DNA of 51,575 nucleotides from Peribacillus deserti (GTDB lineage: Bacteria > Bacillota > Bacilli > Bacillales > DSM-1321), in contig NZ_PGUY01000023.1 in the NCBI RefSeq assembly GCF_002863585.1, positions 1 through 51,575 of the forward strand, given 5' to 3'. Shown piece by piece: positions 24,696 to 33,792 of the stretch (position 1 is the stretch's first letter; the number at the start of each line of letters is the position of its first letter). The notes under the pieces were generated by a model. It was not told where the DNA came from. It worked only from the letters and a program-made list of their open reading frames with translations, and made no database searches. The position numbers and the translations under genes are program-made.

Positions 24696-25110
24696 TCTGG
24701 TACCTCCCAAGTAAATTCAGTCTTTTATTATTTTATCACAAATTAAAAATGATAGTCCTGCGGAAAGCCCTTGATATCACTAGAAAAAGAAGAAAAAACG
24801 GAAAATTAAAACTTTTCACCTTGGTATACGCTTACAATCGTTGTAAAAGGGAATTACTCAAATGGAAGGACTGATAAAATCTGTTAACGTAAAATTTCCG
24901 ATTTCTTGACTTGAAATGTCTTTTAAAAAGGAATAATATGTAGTGTAGAACATGTTAACATTCTGTGACAAATCTCTAACATTTTTTTGAACTAATTCGT
25001 GAATTATATCACAAACTTCATGCTTTCATATACAATTATTATAAAGGTAAGAATTGTTGTGATTTGACACATAAGAACATTACAATATAAAAAAGGTGGA
25101 TTTGATACTC
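24696..25110. other. Divergent regulatory gap yumC/yumB
   Basis: This 415-base AT-rich gap holds the promoters of two redox genes. Besides the Rex-like site (24997-25014), a -10-like TATAAA near 25040 with a weak -35-like TTCATG 17 bases before it could drive yumB. Confidence 0.45.
24997..25014 (+). promoter_or_regulatory. Rex-like operator upstream of the NADH dehydrogenase gene
   Basis: TCGTGAATTATATCACAA agrees with the Rex consensus TTGTGAA-N4-TTCACAA at 12 of 14 fixed positions. It lies 97 bases before yumB, near a possible -35. Rex senses the NADH/NAD+ ratio and controls type II NADH dehydrogenase genes in several Gram-positives. Confidence 0.55.
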
Positions 25111-26328
25111 GTGAGAAAGCCTAAAATTGTTATTCTTGGCGCTGGTTATGGCGGCTTGATGGTTGCTACCAGATTGCAGAAAAGCTTAGGAGTAAATGAA
25201 GCAGATCTCGTACTAGTAAACAAAAATGATTACCATTATGAAACAACTTGGCTGCATGAAGCATCAGCTGGGACTCTCAGCCCTGATCGTGTACGTTATG
25301 ACATCCGTGATGTAATCGATAAAAATAAAGTAGATTTCATCCAGGATTCAGTTGTAGAGATTAAGACATCTGAAAAAATGGTTATTCTTGAAAACGGGGA
25401 AGTCTCTTATGACTATCTTGTCGTAGCTTTAGGCGGAGAATCTGAAACATTTGGTATTCAAGGCCTTAAAGAGCATGCATTCACGATTTCAAACGTGAAC
25501 AGTGCACGCCAGATCAGAGAGCATATTGAATTACAATTTGCAACTTATCATAACGAAACAGTAAAACGGGATGAGCGCCTGACTATTGTTGTCGGCGGAG
25601 CAGGTTTCACAGGTATAGAATTCCTTGGGGAGCTTACGAACCGTATCCCTGAGCTTTGCAAAGAGTTTGATGTAGATTTCCATAAAGTACGCATTATCTG
25701 TGTGGAAGCAGCTCCAATGGTGTTGCCTGGATTCGATCCTGAACTGGTTTCCTATGCCACTTCTCAATTAGAGAAAAAAGGCGTGGAATTCCGAATTGGA
25801 ACTGCCATCAAAGAAGCTACTCCTGAAGGTATCATTGTTGGAAAAGGCGAAGAAGAAGTAGAAGAAATCAAAGCTGGTACAGTTGTGTGGGCTGCCGGTG
25901 TACGTGGAAACTCCGTTATTGAGAAATCCGGAATTGAAGCTATGCGTGGACGTGTTAAAGTGGACCCTAACCTAAGAGTACCAGGACATGAAGATCTCTT
26001 TGTTATCGGTGACAGCTCTTTAGTTATCAACGAAGAAATTAACCGCCCGTATCCGCCAACTGCCCAAATTGCTATGCAGCAAGGTGAACTGGTCGCTAAA
26101 AACATTACAGCACTAGTCCGCCAGCAGGAACACTTAGACACGTTCCATTTCGATAATAAAGGAACGGTATGTTCTTTAGGGGAAGATGATGCGATCGGTG
26201 TTGTCTTTGGTAAAAAGGTAACGGGAAGCAAAGCTTCTTTCATGAAGAAAATGGTTGATAACCGCGCTTTATTCATGATAGGCGGCGTTGGTCTAACACT
26301 TAAAAAAGGTAAATTTAAGTTCTTTTAA
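25111..26328 (+). CDS. yumB: Type II NADH:quinone dehydrogenase YumB (Ndh)
   Basis: The 405-residue single-subunit, non-proton-pumping enzyme passes electrons from NADH to menaquinone at the membrane face. It has an FAD motif ([15 protein letters not shown]), the [13 protein letters not shown] block, an NAD motif ([19 protein letters not shown]), [10 protein letters not shown] and [11 protein letters not shown] for the quinone side, and an amphipathic C-terminus ending [11 protein letters not shown]. The start GTG at 25111 (VRKPKI) is set by family length, with AAGGTGG 11 bases upstream. Codons from 25096 are in frame but overlap that site. Confidence 0.95.
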   Translation: MRKPKIVILGAGYGGLMVATRLQKSLGVNEADLVLVNKNDYHYETTWLHEASAGTLSPDRVRYDIRDVIDKNKVDFIQDSVVEIKTSEKMVILENGEVSYDYLVVALGGESETFGIQGLKEHAFTISNVNSARQIREHIELQFATYHNETVKRDERLTIVVGGAGFTGIEFLGELTNRIPELCKEFDVDFHKVRIICVEAAPMVLPGFDPELVSYATSQLEKKGVEFRIGTAIKEATPEGIIVGKGEEEVEEIKAGTVVWAAGVRGNSVIEKSGIEAMRGRVKVDPNLRVPGHEDLFVIGDSSLVINEEINRPYPPTAQIAMQQGELVAKNITALVRQQEHLDTFHFDNKGTVCSLGEDDAIGVVFGKKVTGSKASFMKKMVDNRALFMIGGVGLTLKKGKFKFF

Positions 26329-26340
26329 TAATGTACATCA

Positions 26341-26369
26341 GAGGCTGCCTGGAAAGGCAGTCTTTTTTG
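26341..26369 (+). terminator. Terminator of yumB
   Basis: Stem GCTGCCT / AGGCAGT with a GGAA loop, followed by TTTTTT. Confidence 0.88.
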
Positions 26370-26515
26370 TGTACAATCAAGTAAGAAGCTTGAGTACAGA
26401 AAGATGAATGTTCTTCGCATTCTCACCGCATAATAATCCTGTACTAAAAATGAAAAAGTTTTTTAAATTTTCTGTATTTTTGACATTGAGTTAGATAATA
26501 AAAGGAAAAGCCGTA

Positions 26516-26529
26516 TGTATCCGTTTACA
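26516..26529 (+). promoter_or_regulatory. Possible cre (CcpA) site upstream of yuiA
   Basis: TGTATCCGTTTACA differs from the cre consensus TGWAANCGNTNWCA at one fixed position. It lies about 90 bases before yuiA. It is a single weak match with no promoter that I can place with confidence. Confidence 0.3.
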
Positions 26530-26621
26530 TGGGGTGAAATCGGCTCTTAATGAGATTTATTTTTTTTCTTATCCTTGATATATTATCTGACAACAAAGGA
26601 AATATCGGAGGGATATAAAAA

Positions 26622-26744
26622 ATGAAGAGAAATCAAAATGAATGTACGTATTGTTCAGGTAAAGGCTACTTTCAGCTCCTTTTAGGAGGATCGGAAACTT
26701 GTTCATGCTGTGAAGGAAGCGGCACGGTTGAAAATGAAGCATAA
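26622..26744 (+). CDS. yuiA: YuiA-like miniature zinc-ribbon protein
   Basis: This 40-residue protein is too short for most gene callers. It carries two DnaJ-type CxxCxGxG repeats, CTYCSGKG and CSCCEGSG, separated by YFQLLLGGSET. In DnaJ two such repeats form one zinc site. Here nearly the whole protein is that module, so a stand-alone zinc-binding or thiol-protein-binding role is likely. GGAGGG lies 8 bases before the ATG, and a terminator follows at once. The order yuiA-yuiB-yuiC matches B. subtilis. Confidence 0.85.
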   Translation: MKRNQNECTYCSGKGYFQLLLGGSETCSCCEGSGTVENEA

Positions 26745-26772
26745 AACTCCACCATCCTTGTGGAGTTTTTCT
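26744..26772 (+). terminator. Terminator of yuiA
   Basis: Stem AAACTCCAC / GTGGAGTTT followed by TT. It begins at the last base of the yuiA stop codon. Confidence 0.8.
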
Positions 26773-26871
26773 TATGTTAACAAAAAAGACGGCTGCTAAG
26801 ATGTATTATTGACGAGTCCTTGTACATTAAGTACACTAGAAAGTGATGTTTCTAGGGAGGACAAATTTTCC

Positions 26872-27189
26872 ATGAATATAGCCATTCTAATTATATCGAT
26901 GGTATTGTTTTTTGTTTTGTTATTTGGTATTGGCTTCATTATGAACATGCTTTTGAGAAAAACCTGGCTGGTTGCTATTTGTTATCCAATCATTGCGGCA
27001 CTTTTTATCAATGATCAAAGATTAGCAGTCTATTTTACTGAACCGGGTGCTGCATTCCCTAAGCTCTGGGATAAAATCCTATCCCTGCATCTGGCTGATA
27101 TTTTAATTTTAAGTTTCGGATTGCTGGGTGCATTAGGGGCAGGGATTACCATTAGAATGCTGCGTGAAAGAGGATACAGAATGTTTTAA
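26872..27189 (+). CDS. yuiB: YuiB integral membrane protein
   Basis: The 105-residue protein has an N-terminal membrane helix (AILIISMVLFFVLLFGIGFIM), a second hydrophobic segment (TWLVAICYPIIAALFI) and a third near residue 80 (ILILSFGLLGALGAGI). The C-terminus is basic. Function unknown. The ATG at 26872 follows AGGGAGG by 11 bases. The frame extends to 26809 without a ribosome site. It lies between yuiA and yuiC. Confidence 0.85.
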   Translation: MNIAILIISMVLFFVLLFGIGFIMNMLLRKTWLVAICYPIIAALFINDQRLAVYFTEPGAAFPKLWDKILSLHLADILILSFGLLGALGAGITIRMLRERGYRMF

Positions 27190-27241
27190 AGGAAGCTTGT
27201 TTGCATAGTTGAGCAAACATTGCCGGCTTTTAGGAACGAGG

Positions 27242-27280
27242 GTCTGAATTCAGGGGGAATCCTGGATTCAGGCTTTTTTT
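27242..27280 (+). terminator. Terminator of yuiB
   Basis: Stem CTGAATTCAG / CTGGATTCAG with an 8-base loop and a long T-run. Confidence 0.82.
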
Positions 27281-27398
27281 ATTTAGTATAAAAAAAGCAG
27301 CTATGATGGGGTTTATTTAACTCAGGCTGCTTACAGGTCACTCCTTAAAGGAATATTTCTCTCTGGAATGGGGAAGAAATAGTGGATGAGAGGAGTGA

Positions 27399-28109
27399 AT
27401 GATTATATTGATAAAAATAAAAAACATTTCTTTGAGAGTGTTATTTTTATGTTTATTCATGTTAGCCCTGCACTCGACCTATTTTAGTATAACAGGAGTA
27501 AAAGCAGAAACCATTTGGATATCCGATGGTTCAAGGAATATCCAGGAGGGAATCACACATACTTTCCGTTATCTCGGTCTGAGTACTAAGAGTTTAAAGC
27601 ATGCATATCCCGCCGCTCTTAAAATATCGTCAAGTTCAGTAAAAGCTTCTTCTGCCGGGGCTAAAGGTTTAGGCAAGTATGCAAATTATAAAAATTACCC
27701 TAAAACCACCGTAACAGCAACTGGCTATACAGCAGGGTACGAATCGACTGGCAAACAGGCATCAAGTCCAAGCTTTGGAATTACCTATTCAGGTGTGAAA
27801 GTGAAGCGGGATTTATTTTCAACGATTGCTGCTGATTTAAACGTGTTCCCGCTCGGTACAATTTTGTTTATCCCAGGATATGGGTATGGAGTTGTTGCCG
27901 ATAAGGGCGGAGCCATAAGAGGTAACGAATTGGACTTGTTTTATGATACAGTTGAAGACGTTTATACATATTGGGGAAAGAAAACATTAGACATATATAT
28001 CATAAAGCGCGGCAAAGGTGAACTAAAGGAAACAACATTGAAAGCATTAAATGAGAGTAAGGAACTCCAGGTGGTTAAGCAGGAGCTCATGAAAAAGAAT
28101 AATGAATAG
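27399..28109 (+). CDS. yuiC: YuiC, 3D-domain secreted muralytic protein
   Basis: The 236-residue protein has an N-terminal signal sequence ([19 protein letters not shown]) and a C-terminal 3D domain related to MltA lytic transglycosylases. The domain shows [40 protein letters not shown] and [19 protein letters not shown], which carry the conserved aspartates. B. subtilis YuiC has been studied as a muralytic stationary-phase Sps/3D protein. A repetitive Ser/Ala/Lys linker (residues 75-100) joins signal and domain. AGGAG is only a few bases before ATG 27399. TTG 27408 is a possible alternative. Confidence 0.9.
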   Translation: MIILIKIKNISLRVLFLCLFMLALHSTYFSITGVKAETIWISDGSRNIQEGITHTFRYLGLSTKSLKHAYPAALKISSSSVKASSAGAKGLGKYANYKNYPKTTVTATGYTAGYESTGKQASSPSFGITYSGVKVKRDLFSTIAADLNVFPLGTILFIPGYGYGVVADKGGAIRGNELDLFYDTVEDVYTYWGKKTLDIYIIKRGKGELKETTLKALNESKELQVVKQELMKKNNE

Positions 28110-28148
28110 AAAAAGGGGAGTCCCAAAATGATTTAGGACTTCCTTTTT
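28110..28148. terminator. Bidirectional terminator, yuiC and cobalamin-binding protein gene
   Basis: Stem AAAAAGGGGAGTCC / GGACTTCCTTTTT in a convergent gap. It overlaps the end of the minus-strand gene. Confidence 0.82.
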
Positions 28149-28963
28149 GCTGTTTCTGTGTTCCATAACCCATCGCTGTTTATATCCCTGTATTTTTCCG
28201 GATGCAAAATCTTTGCCAGCTTGATCAGCCCGTCAAGAAGCCTTGGGGAAGGTCTGCAATATAGGGGTTCTTCAAGAACTAGTATAGAGTCATTTTTAAT
28301 TGCATTCAGGCGGTCCCATCCCGGCCTTTTTTTTACAATGCCAGGCTGTACTTTCCTCAATGGCACTCCAACCCATGCCAGACAAATGACATCTGGGTTC
28401 CTTTCCGCCACATCTGCATCACTTGTCTGGACGCTTGCCAATTCTACATCTTGAAAGAGATTCTGTGCTCCTGCAAGCCGGCTGATTTCAGTCAGCCAGT
28501 TTATCTTTCCGGGAGTGAAAATAGGCTTTGGCCACCATTCCCAATAGAGGGAAGGCCTCTCAGTGATGGTGTCAGAGATCTCCTTGATCGTACTGATTAA
28601 AGACTTGTAAACTCGTATTCTTTCTGCTGCTAGTTCTTCAATACCCAGCAGTTTCCCCACAGTGTGGAGATCTTCTGCAATATCATCAAGAGATTGTGGA
28701 TTGAGTACTACATGGGGAATATTCCTCTTCTGTAATTCTTCAATATTCCTTTCCATGCCTGGAACACTTAAAGAAGCCAGTACCAAATCAGGCTTCAGGC
28801 TTTCCGTACGTTCCATATCAATGGACAAATCCGGCCCGAGCCTCGGAAGGCTGATAATTGATTCCGGCCAGTCTGAAAAGTCGTCCACAGCAATCAGCTG
28901 CTCCTGTACGCCAAGAAAAACGCAAAGCTCCGTGTTACTTGGACATATCGAAATAATTCTCAT
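28133..28963 (-). CDS. Cobalamin-binding protein, BtuF-like, without signal peptide
   Basis: The 276-residue protein belongs to the periplasmic-binding/helical-backbone metal receptor fold. It has IISICPSNTELCVFLG at the N-terminus, LKPDLVLASLSVPG, WWPKPIFTPGKINWLTEI and CRPSPRLLDGL. It matches proteins annotated as cobalamin-binding (BtuF). It starts directly with the domain and has neither signal peptide nor lipobox, so it should stay in the cytosol. No permease or ATPase gene is nearby. It lies 10 bases downstream of yuiD on the same strand and probably shares its transcript. Confidence 0.82.
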   Translation of the reverse strand: MRIISICPSNTELCVFLGVQEQLIAVDDFSDWPESIISLPRLGPDLSIDMERTESLKPDLVLASLSVPGMERNIEELQKRNIPHVVLNPQSLDDIAEDLHTVGKLLGIEELAAERIRVYKSLISTIKEISDTITERPSLYWEWWPKPIFTPGKINWLTEISRLAGAQNLFQDVELASVQTSDADVAERNPDVICLAWVGVPLRKVQPGIVKKRPGWDRLNAIKNDSILVLEEPLYCRPSPRLLDGLIKLAKILHPEKYRDINSDGLWNTETAKRKS

Positions 28964-28973
28964 GCTCTCACCC

Positions 28974-29450
28974 TCAAAATAGAAACTTGTATAAAAGTAA
29001 AGTTAAAAAAATACCTGTCAAACCGCCAAAAAATACCTCGATTGGCTTGTGGCCAAGAAGTGTTTTCAGTTCCTTTTGTTTCTCTTTTGGGCCTTTTTGC
29101 TGCCAATTTTTTGCTTCTGCTGTAAATTTGCCGAAATCAATGACCAGTTTATTCAGTACAGCAGCCTGTTCCCCAGCCTGTCTTCGGACACCTGTAGCAT
29201 CGAACATAGTAATAATAGCAAATAACGCAGCAACAGCAAATACGTTTGAGTGAAGGCCGCTCTCAATCGCAACTCCTGTAGCAAGTGAGGTGACTGCTGC
29301 AGAGTGAGAGCTTGGCATACCTCCAGTACTGTTTAACAAAGACCAATCCAGCTTTCGAAGTGCAATATAATGGATGGGGACTTTTATAAACTGTGCAAAG
29401 AAAATAGCGAGAAGTGCCGAGAGCAAGGGAAAGTTTAACAGTATCTCCAT
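28974..29450 (-). CDS. yuiD: YuiD, divergent PAP2 family (DUF212) membrane protein
   Basis: The 158-residue protein has membrane segments at about 8-28, 55-75 and 135-155. It contains the phosphatase-like motif STGGMPSSHSAAVTSLATGV and MFDATGVRRQAGEQA, typical of DUF212 proteins related to acid phosphatase/vanadium haloperoxidase (PAP2). It may act on a lipid phosphate, but the substrate is unknown. The ATG at 29450 has AAGGAGAT upstream on the minus strand. It is followed at 10 bases by the cobalamin-binding protein gene. Confidence 0.9.
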   Translation of the reverse strand: MEILLNFPLLSALLAIFFAQFIKVPIHYIALRKLDWSLLNSTGGMPSSHSAAVTSLATGVAIESGLHSNVFAVAALFAIITMFDATGVRRQAGEQAAVLNKLVIDFGKFTAEAKNWQQKGPKEKQKELKTLLGHKPIEVFFGGLTGIFLTLLLYKFLF

Positions 29451-29881
29451 TCATAATCTCCTTTAAATTCCATATTTATTAATATTATGGGCAGGCTGAG
29501 TCTTTAAAAGAGTCGTAATCGTACTATCCATTTACCCCCTAAAAATCAACCTACCCCTCAAAAATCTCCTGTACATCGTAATTTCTATAGTGTTTCAGCC
29601 GCTTCCATAATGGCAGCATACTCTTATTGGAAGGTAGCTAAGTGATACATGTAGAAGCATATGTCAAACGTACAACATCTTCTTCATGTTTTTATCCTTT
29701 GTATATATGTATTCCTTTAAACCAATCTATAGAAAGATAAACTTCTGACTCCCTGGTAAAACGTTACTCCCCCGGTTCACATGAAAAAGGAGGTTTTATT
29801 TAGCAACTATAAAGTTTTTAATTCGAAATAAATTGAAAAATTAGTTATAATAAAATGGTTAAAACTTGGAGGTGCTTTTAT
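29451..29881. other. Divergent gap yuiD/pepA
   Basis: No gene is seen. The segment 29530-29560 contains two short direct copies of a TACCCC-AAAAATC type sequence. The last 60 bases are AT-rich and lead to the pepA ribosome site. Confidence 0.4.
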
Positions 29882-31387
29882 ATGTTTCATATACATAACC
29901 ATTTATCTGTTGATCAGCAGCTTGAATTAGTAATTGTAGGTATATATGACAAACCAGCTAAATTTTCTGAGTATGCAAAAAGTGCGGATGAAGTCTTGGA
30001 CGGCCAGCTTACCGAGCTGTTAAAGGATGGGGAAATTTCTGCAAAAGCTAGGAAGGTTTCCAAAATCCATACATTAGGAAAGCTGGGTGCTAAGCAATTA
30101 GTGTTTGTAGGTCTGGGAAAAGAAAAAGAATTATCCTTTGAGACCTTAAAGGAGGCGGCCGGTAAAGCTTTCAAACAGCTAAAAGGTACAAAAGCACCGG
30201 GTGCGGCTATCGATCTTGAATCCTTCACGATCGAAACAATCAGTGCGACGGATGCCGCAAATGCCATAAGTGAAGCGTTTGCTCTTGCGTCATATCAATT
30301 TGAAGGATATAAACAAAAGCCAAACGAACCTGAAAAAAAGATTGAAGAATTACATGTGTTCACGGCTGTTGATGAGGCTGACATTAAAGCAGCCCTGACA
30401 GTAGGCTATGTTTACGGCAAGGCGACAAACTCTGCAAGAGATCTTGTCAATCTGCCCCCAAATATGCTGACAGCAAGTGATCTTGCCGAATATGCCAGGA
30501 GCCTCGGTGAAAAATATGGTTTCGAAACTGAAATTTTAGATAAAGAAGAGATGCAAAAGCTTGGGATGGGTGCGCTTCTGGCTGTAAACCAGGGATCAGT
30601 TGAGCCGCCTAAGATGATTGTTTTAAAATATCAAGGCAAAGAGAACTGGACAGATGTTATCGGCCTGATCGGTAAAGGAGTTACTTACGATACAGGAGGC
30701 TATTCCCTAAAACCGCGTGAAAGCATGGTAGGCATGAAAACGGATATGGGCGGTGCAGCGGCTGTTCTTGGGGCAATGGAAATCATAGGTGAAATGAGAC
30801 CGGAACAGAATGTAGTAGCCGTAATTGCCTCGACAGACAATATGGTAAGTGCTGAAGCATTCAAGCCTGATGACGTAATTACGTCTATGAGCGGTAAAAC
30901 CATTGAAGTGACAAATACAGACGCTGAAGGCCGTCTTGCGCTGGCAGATGCGGTAACGTACGCTAAGCAGCATGGAGCCAATTATCTTGTAGACGTAGCA
31001 ACTTTGACAGGCGGAGTTATCATCGCTCTTGGCTCTGAAATGACAGGTGCGATGACAAATAATGAAGCCTTATTTGAACAGGTGCTGGAAGCTTCCGCTG
31101 AAGCCGGAGAACCTATGTGGAGGCTTCCAATTACAGAAAAAGATAAGAAACGTGTAAGAAATAGTAAATTAGCTGATTTAAATAATTCTCCCGGACGAGA
31201 AGGCCATGCCATTATGGGAGGTGCTTTTGTAGGGGAATTTGCAGAAGAAACACCATGGGTCCACTTGGACATCGCAGGTACTTCGACAGCTAAGAGAGAC
31301 TCAGAGCTTGGAACGTCCGGCGCTACTGGAGTCATGACCAGAACTCTAGCCCTATTAGTTGAAAGATTTGAATCTGCAGCTGAATAA
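29882..31387 (+). CDS. pepA: Leucyl aminopeptidase (M17, PepA)
   Basis: The 501-residue cytosolic hexameric aminopeptidase needs two metal ions. The catalytic domain shows [19 protein letters not shown] (with the active-site Lys and metal Asp), [25 protein letters not shown] (signature with metal ligands) and [18 protein letters not shown]. The N-terminal macro-like domain covers about 1-165. The ATG at 29882 follows GGAGGTG by 7 bases. Codons from 29855 lack a site. It corresponds to B. subtilis YuiE and sits after yuiD in the same order. Confidence 0.96.
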   Translation: MFHIHNHLSVDQQLELVIVGIYDKPAKFSEYAKSADEVLDGQLTELLKDGEISAKARKVSKIHTLGKLGAKQLVFVGLGKEKELSFETLKEAAGKAFKQLKGTKAPGAAIDLESFTIETISATDAANAISEAFALASYQFEGYKQKPNEPEKKIEELHVFTAVDEADIKAALTVGYVYGKATNSARDLVNLPPNMLTASDLAEYARSLGEKYGFETEILDKEEMQKLGMGALLAVNQGSVEPPKMIVLKYQGKENWTDVIGLIGKGVTYDTGGYSLKPRESMVGMKTDMGGAAAVLGAMEIIGEMRPEQNVVAVIASTDNMVSAEAFKPDDVITSMSGKTIEVTNTDAEGRLALADAVTYAKQHGANYLVDVATLTGGVIIALGSEMTGAMTNNEALFEQVLEASAEAGEPMWRLPITEKDKKRVRNSKLADLNNSPGREGHAIMGGAFVGEFAEETPWVHLDIAGTSTAKRDSELGTSGATGVMTRTLALLVERFESAAE

Positions 31388-31395
31388 AACCGATT

Positions 31396-31427
31396 AAGCC
31401 GAGTGCCAGAGCCTCGGCTTTTTCTTT
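31396..31427 (+). terminator. Terminator of pepA
   Basis: Stem AAGCCGAG / CTCGGCTT followed by TTTCTTT. Confidence 0.85.
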
Positions 31428-31515
31428 AGGTTTTGTTATGTGCTGGGGGAGAAATAGGATTCAATGCCGCCCATCCTGTTTTGCAGCAAACCTAAAGCCC
31501 CGGCGTCTTACCCTA

Positions 31516-31938
31516 TTAAATCAACCTTTTTAAAAGATAATACTGCCTGAGTTCCTTAACAGGGTGATCCTCTATTACACCAGCTACTTCATAGCCGTTT
31601 TTTTGATAGAAATCTGGAGCTTGGAAGCTAAATGTATCCAGTTGAATAAGGTTGCAACTATTTTCTCTTGCAAACTCCTCAATATCATTTAATAACTTAT
31701 TCCCGTACCCTCTGCCCCTGATGGATGCATCGACCCATAAAAAATCAATATGTAAGTGATACCAAAAAATCGTTCCCGTTATGCCGCCTAAAATATTCTC
31801 TTTATCATCTCTTAGGATAAAATTTATCTGTTGGATTGGATGTTTTACTTCATCAGGTATGTAAGAAGCATTATGTTCGATCACCTTTTTTCGAATGAAA
31901 TTCCTATCTTCCTGCTCCACTGCCTTAGTGATTTTCAT
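31516..31938 (-). CDS. GNAT family N-acetyltransferase
   Basis: The 140-residue GNAT has the acetyl-CoA loop SIRGRGYGNKLLNDIE and the C-terminal TFSFQAPDFYQKNGYEVAG. The acceptor substrate is unknown. It is a complete single-domain protein. GGAGG lies a few bases before the ATG on the minus strand. It is a single gene, convergent with pepA. Confidence 0.88.
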   Translation of the reverse strand: MKITKAVEQEDRNFIRKKVIEHNASYIPDEVKHPIQQINFILRDDKENILGGITGTIFWYHLHIDFLWVDASIRGRGYGNKLLNDIEEFARENSCNLIQLDTFSFQAPDFYQKNGYEVAGVIEDHPVKELRQYYLLKRLI

Positions 31939-32145
31939 ATTTTACCTCCACAAAAATGCTGATTACTTTTTAACCTATAAAGCTATATATATAACATACT
32001 AAAGAATGCATGCTTTAAAGATTGTGCCGGCACAAGATATCATCTCCCAGTCCAGTAGTTTTTTGTCCTTTAAGCCCACTCAATTCCTACTTATCAGGCA
32101 TACATAATATAGAATACTAAGCCAGACAAAGAGGAGGTAATTCTT

Positions 32146-32412
32146 GTGGGCTATAGACCGGTTTACGGTTTTGGCGGCTATGGCAGGCGGCCGTATTATG
32201 GGGGATCCGGCTGGAGCATAGGTGCACCGTTCCTTGGAGGCCTGGTAGGCGGCTTGATCGGGAGTGCAATCTTGAGGCCCCGGCCTTATCCATTCTATGG
32301 AGGCGCAATTCCTCCGGCCCCGGGACTTGGAGCATATCCAGGATATGGAGCGTACGGAGGCTATGGAGCAGGACTTGGAGGATATGGAGTAGGACCAGGC
32401 GGATATTATTAA
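32146..32412 (+). CDS. Gly/Tyr/Pro-rich small protein
   Basis: The 88-residue product is dominated by Gly, Tyr and Pro with GYG and GAYGGYG repeats. It has one hydrophobic glycine-zipper-like stretch (GAPFLGGLVGGLIGSAIL). The GTG start has GAGGAGG 8 bases upstream. Such sequences occur in spore surface or membrane-associated proteins of bacilli, but I do not assign a role. It stands alone, and a GC-rich hairpin (32455-32480) follows without a U-run. Confidence 0.75.
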   Translation: MGYRPVYGFGGYGRRPYYGGSGWSIGAPFLGGLVGGLIGSAILRPRPYPFYGGAIPPAPGLGAYPGYGAYGGYGAGLGGYGVGPGGYY

Positions 32413-32891
32413 TCATTCAGGCTGTAAGAGGGTTGGAACCACTACCTATTGAATGGGGTGCCTTCTGAGCGGAGCGCCCCTTCGATTGAAACCTCATTCG
32501 TACTCCAGATTGCCAAATGGAAGCCACATAACTTTTTTTTGCAAAATTGAAGGAACAACGCAGTGGATAGCGAATAGGTAACAGCAACAACTGTATAAAG
32601 GAAGCTGCCTGCAATTCGTTAATTAAGTGCTATAACACAAATGATGCAGAAAAAGGTTTTTCTGATATACATAAGGGGGAAACAGCAGTTTTTTACCCTT
32701 TTCTCTATGCTAACGACTGGAAATTGTATTATGCTGAAAATATAATGGCAGAGATTATCGGACTGCAGTTTTATTTGGATTTTTAAAGATGAACGGATGG
32801 CATGTAAAGCTGTGCGCATCGAATTATTTGCAAAAAGCCGGAGTCCCGTTTCGGATGCTTCGCAATCGAAGGCTAAAAGCTCTTGTAAAAA
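32413..32891. other. Gap before the composite repeat
   Basis: No gene is supported. A GGGGTGCC / GCGCCCC hairpin lies at 32455-32480. Small frames on both strands lack ribosome sites. Confidence 0.45.
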
Positions 32892-33118
32892 GGCTGTTTT
32901 CGCAGAAAACTTTGTTGTTTTTGAACAAGGGGGTTGATTGGAACGTGAGGATGCTCGCGGACCTTAGGGGCGGGCGCCCGAGCCTCCTCGGCTTCGCCTG
33001 TGGGGTCTCACCTGATCGAAAAGCGGAGGACGGTGCTTTTCAAGAAAAGATCCATCCAAAAGCTGAATGATAATCTTTTTTACTAGAGGACAAAACGCTA
33101 AAAGAAAAGCAGACACCT

Positions 33119-33331
33119 GATAAAGAAGACTTGCTGATTGGCAAGCGACAGCGAAGACAGAAGCTTAGTCGCCCTTACCACGCTTGTGACGCCACGTCCT
33201 GTGGCCCCGCCTGGCTCGCACATCCTTGTGCATCGTGCGTTAGCCGGGCATAAGACTAGCGGCAGTAAAAGGCCGATTTTGCCTTTTAATGGCGATTGGC
33301 TAGACCCGCGGTGTCAGTCCGGAGCTGGACA
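33119..33331 (+). repeat. Module C-B unit, copy 1
   Basis: C (33119-33246) begins GATAAAGAAGACTTG and contains AGAAGCTTAGTCGC and a CATCGTGCGTTAGCC end. B follows directly at GCATAAG (33248). The B apical stem is variant: AGTAAAAGGC paired with GCCTTTTAAT. Confidence 0.78.
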
Positions 33332-33451
33332 ATACCCGCTGCTCCCGCGCAGAAAGGCGGAAAGCGGTGCCTGCCAATCATTTGATATTTTAAAGCTCAA
33401 TGTTGATTTAATAAATATAAAATACTTAACAAAATTGGCAGGCAGAGACAC

Positions 33452-33666
33452 GATAAAGAAGACTTGCTGATTGGCGAACGACAGTGAAGACAGAAGCTTA
33501 GTCGCACTTACCACGCTTGAACGGCCACGTCCTGTGACCCCGCCTGGCTCGCACATCCTGTGCATCGTGCGTTAGCCAAGCATAAGACGAGCTGGCTGTG
33601 GGGAGTGCTTTTCTTCCCATAGACGGATTGGCTTATGACTCGAGTGTCTCAGCTTGGAGCCGGATC
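33452..33666 (+). repeat. Module C-B unit, copy 2
   Basis: This has the same order as copy 1. The B core begins at 33580. Its apical stem is CTGTGGGGAG / CTTCCCATAG, which differs from other copies on both arms. It ends at the junction with the A fragment GAGGAGTCTCGCACC. Confidence 0.78.
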
Positions 33667-33792
33667 GAGGAGTCTCGCACCTTACGTTCCAATCAACCTG
33701 TTTAACAATAGGGTAGGTTCACCGAACTATTAAAAAACAACAATCTTTTAGAAAAGAGCCTTTAAAAATAAAATATAAATGAGGAGGAAATA

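Larger units (their letters stand above)
32892..33760 (-). mobile_element. 869-bp composite repeat (A end, D, C-B, A fragment, C-B, A end)
   Basis: Both outer ends are the two halves of an inverted module A (32892-33014 and about 33667-33760). Inside, in order, are a D hairpin (33018-33041), a C-B unit (33119-33331), a short piece of A centre (CCCGCTGCTCCCGC at about 33335), unique sequence, and a second C-B unit (33452-33666). No transposase frame is present, so it looks like nested non-autonomous elements. Bases 32892-33068 are nearly identical to 51405-51575. Confidence 0.8.

Noticed and set aside
33138-33470. Open frame of 110 codons in the composite repeat
   Set aside because: It crosses module boundaries C, B and A, has no ribosome site, and the homologous C-B units elsewhere do not keep the frame.
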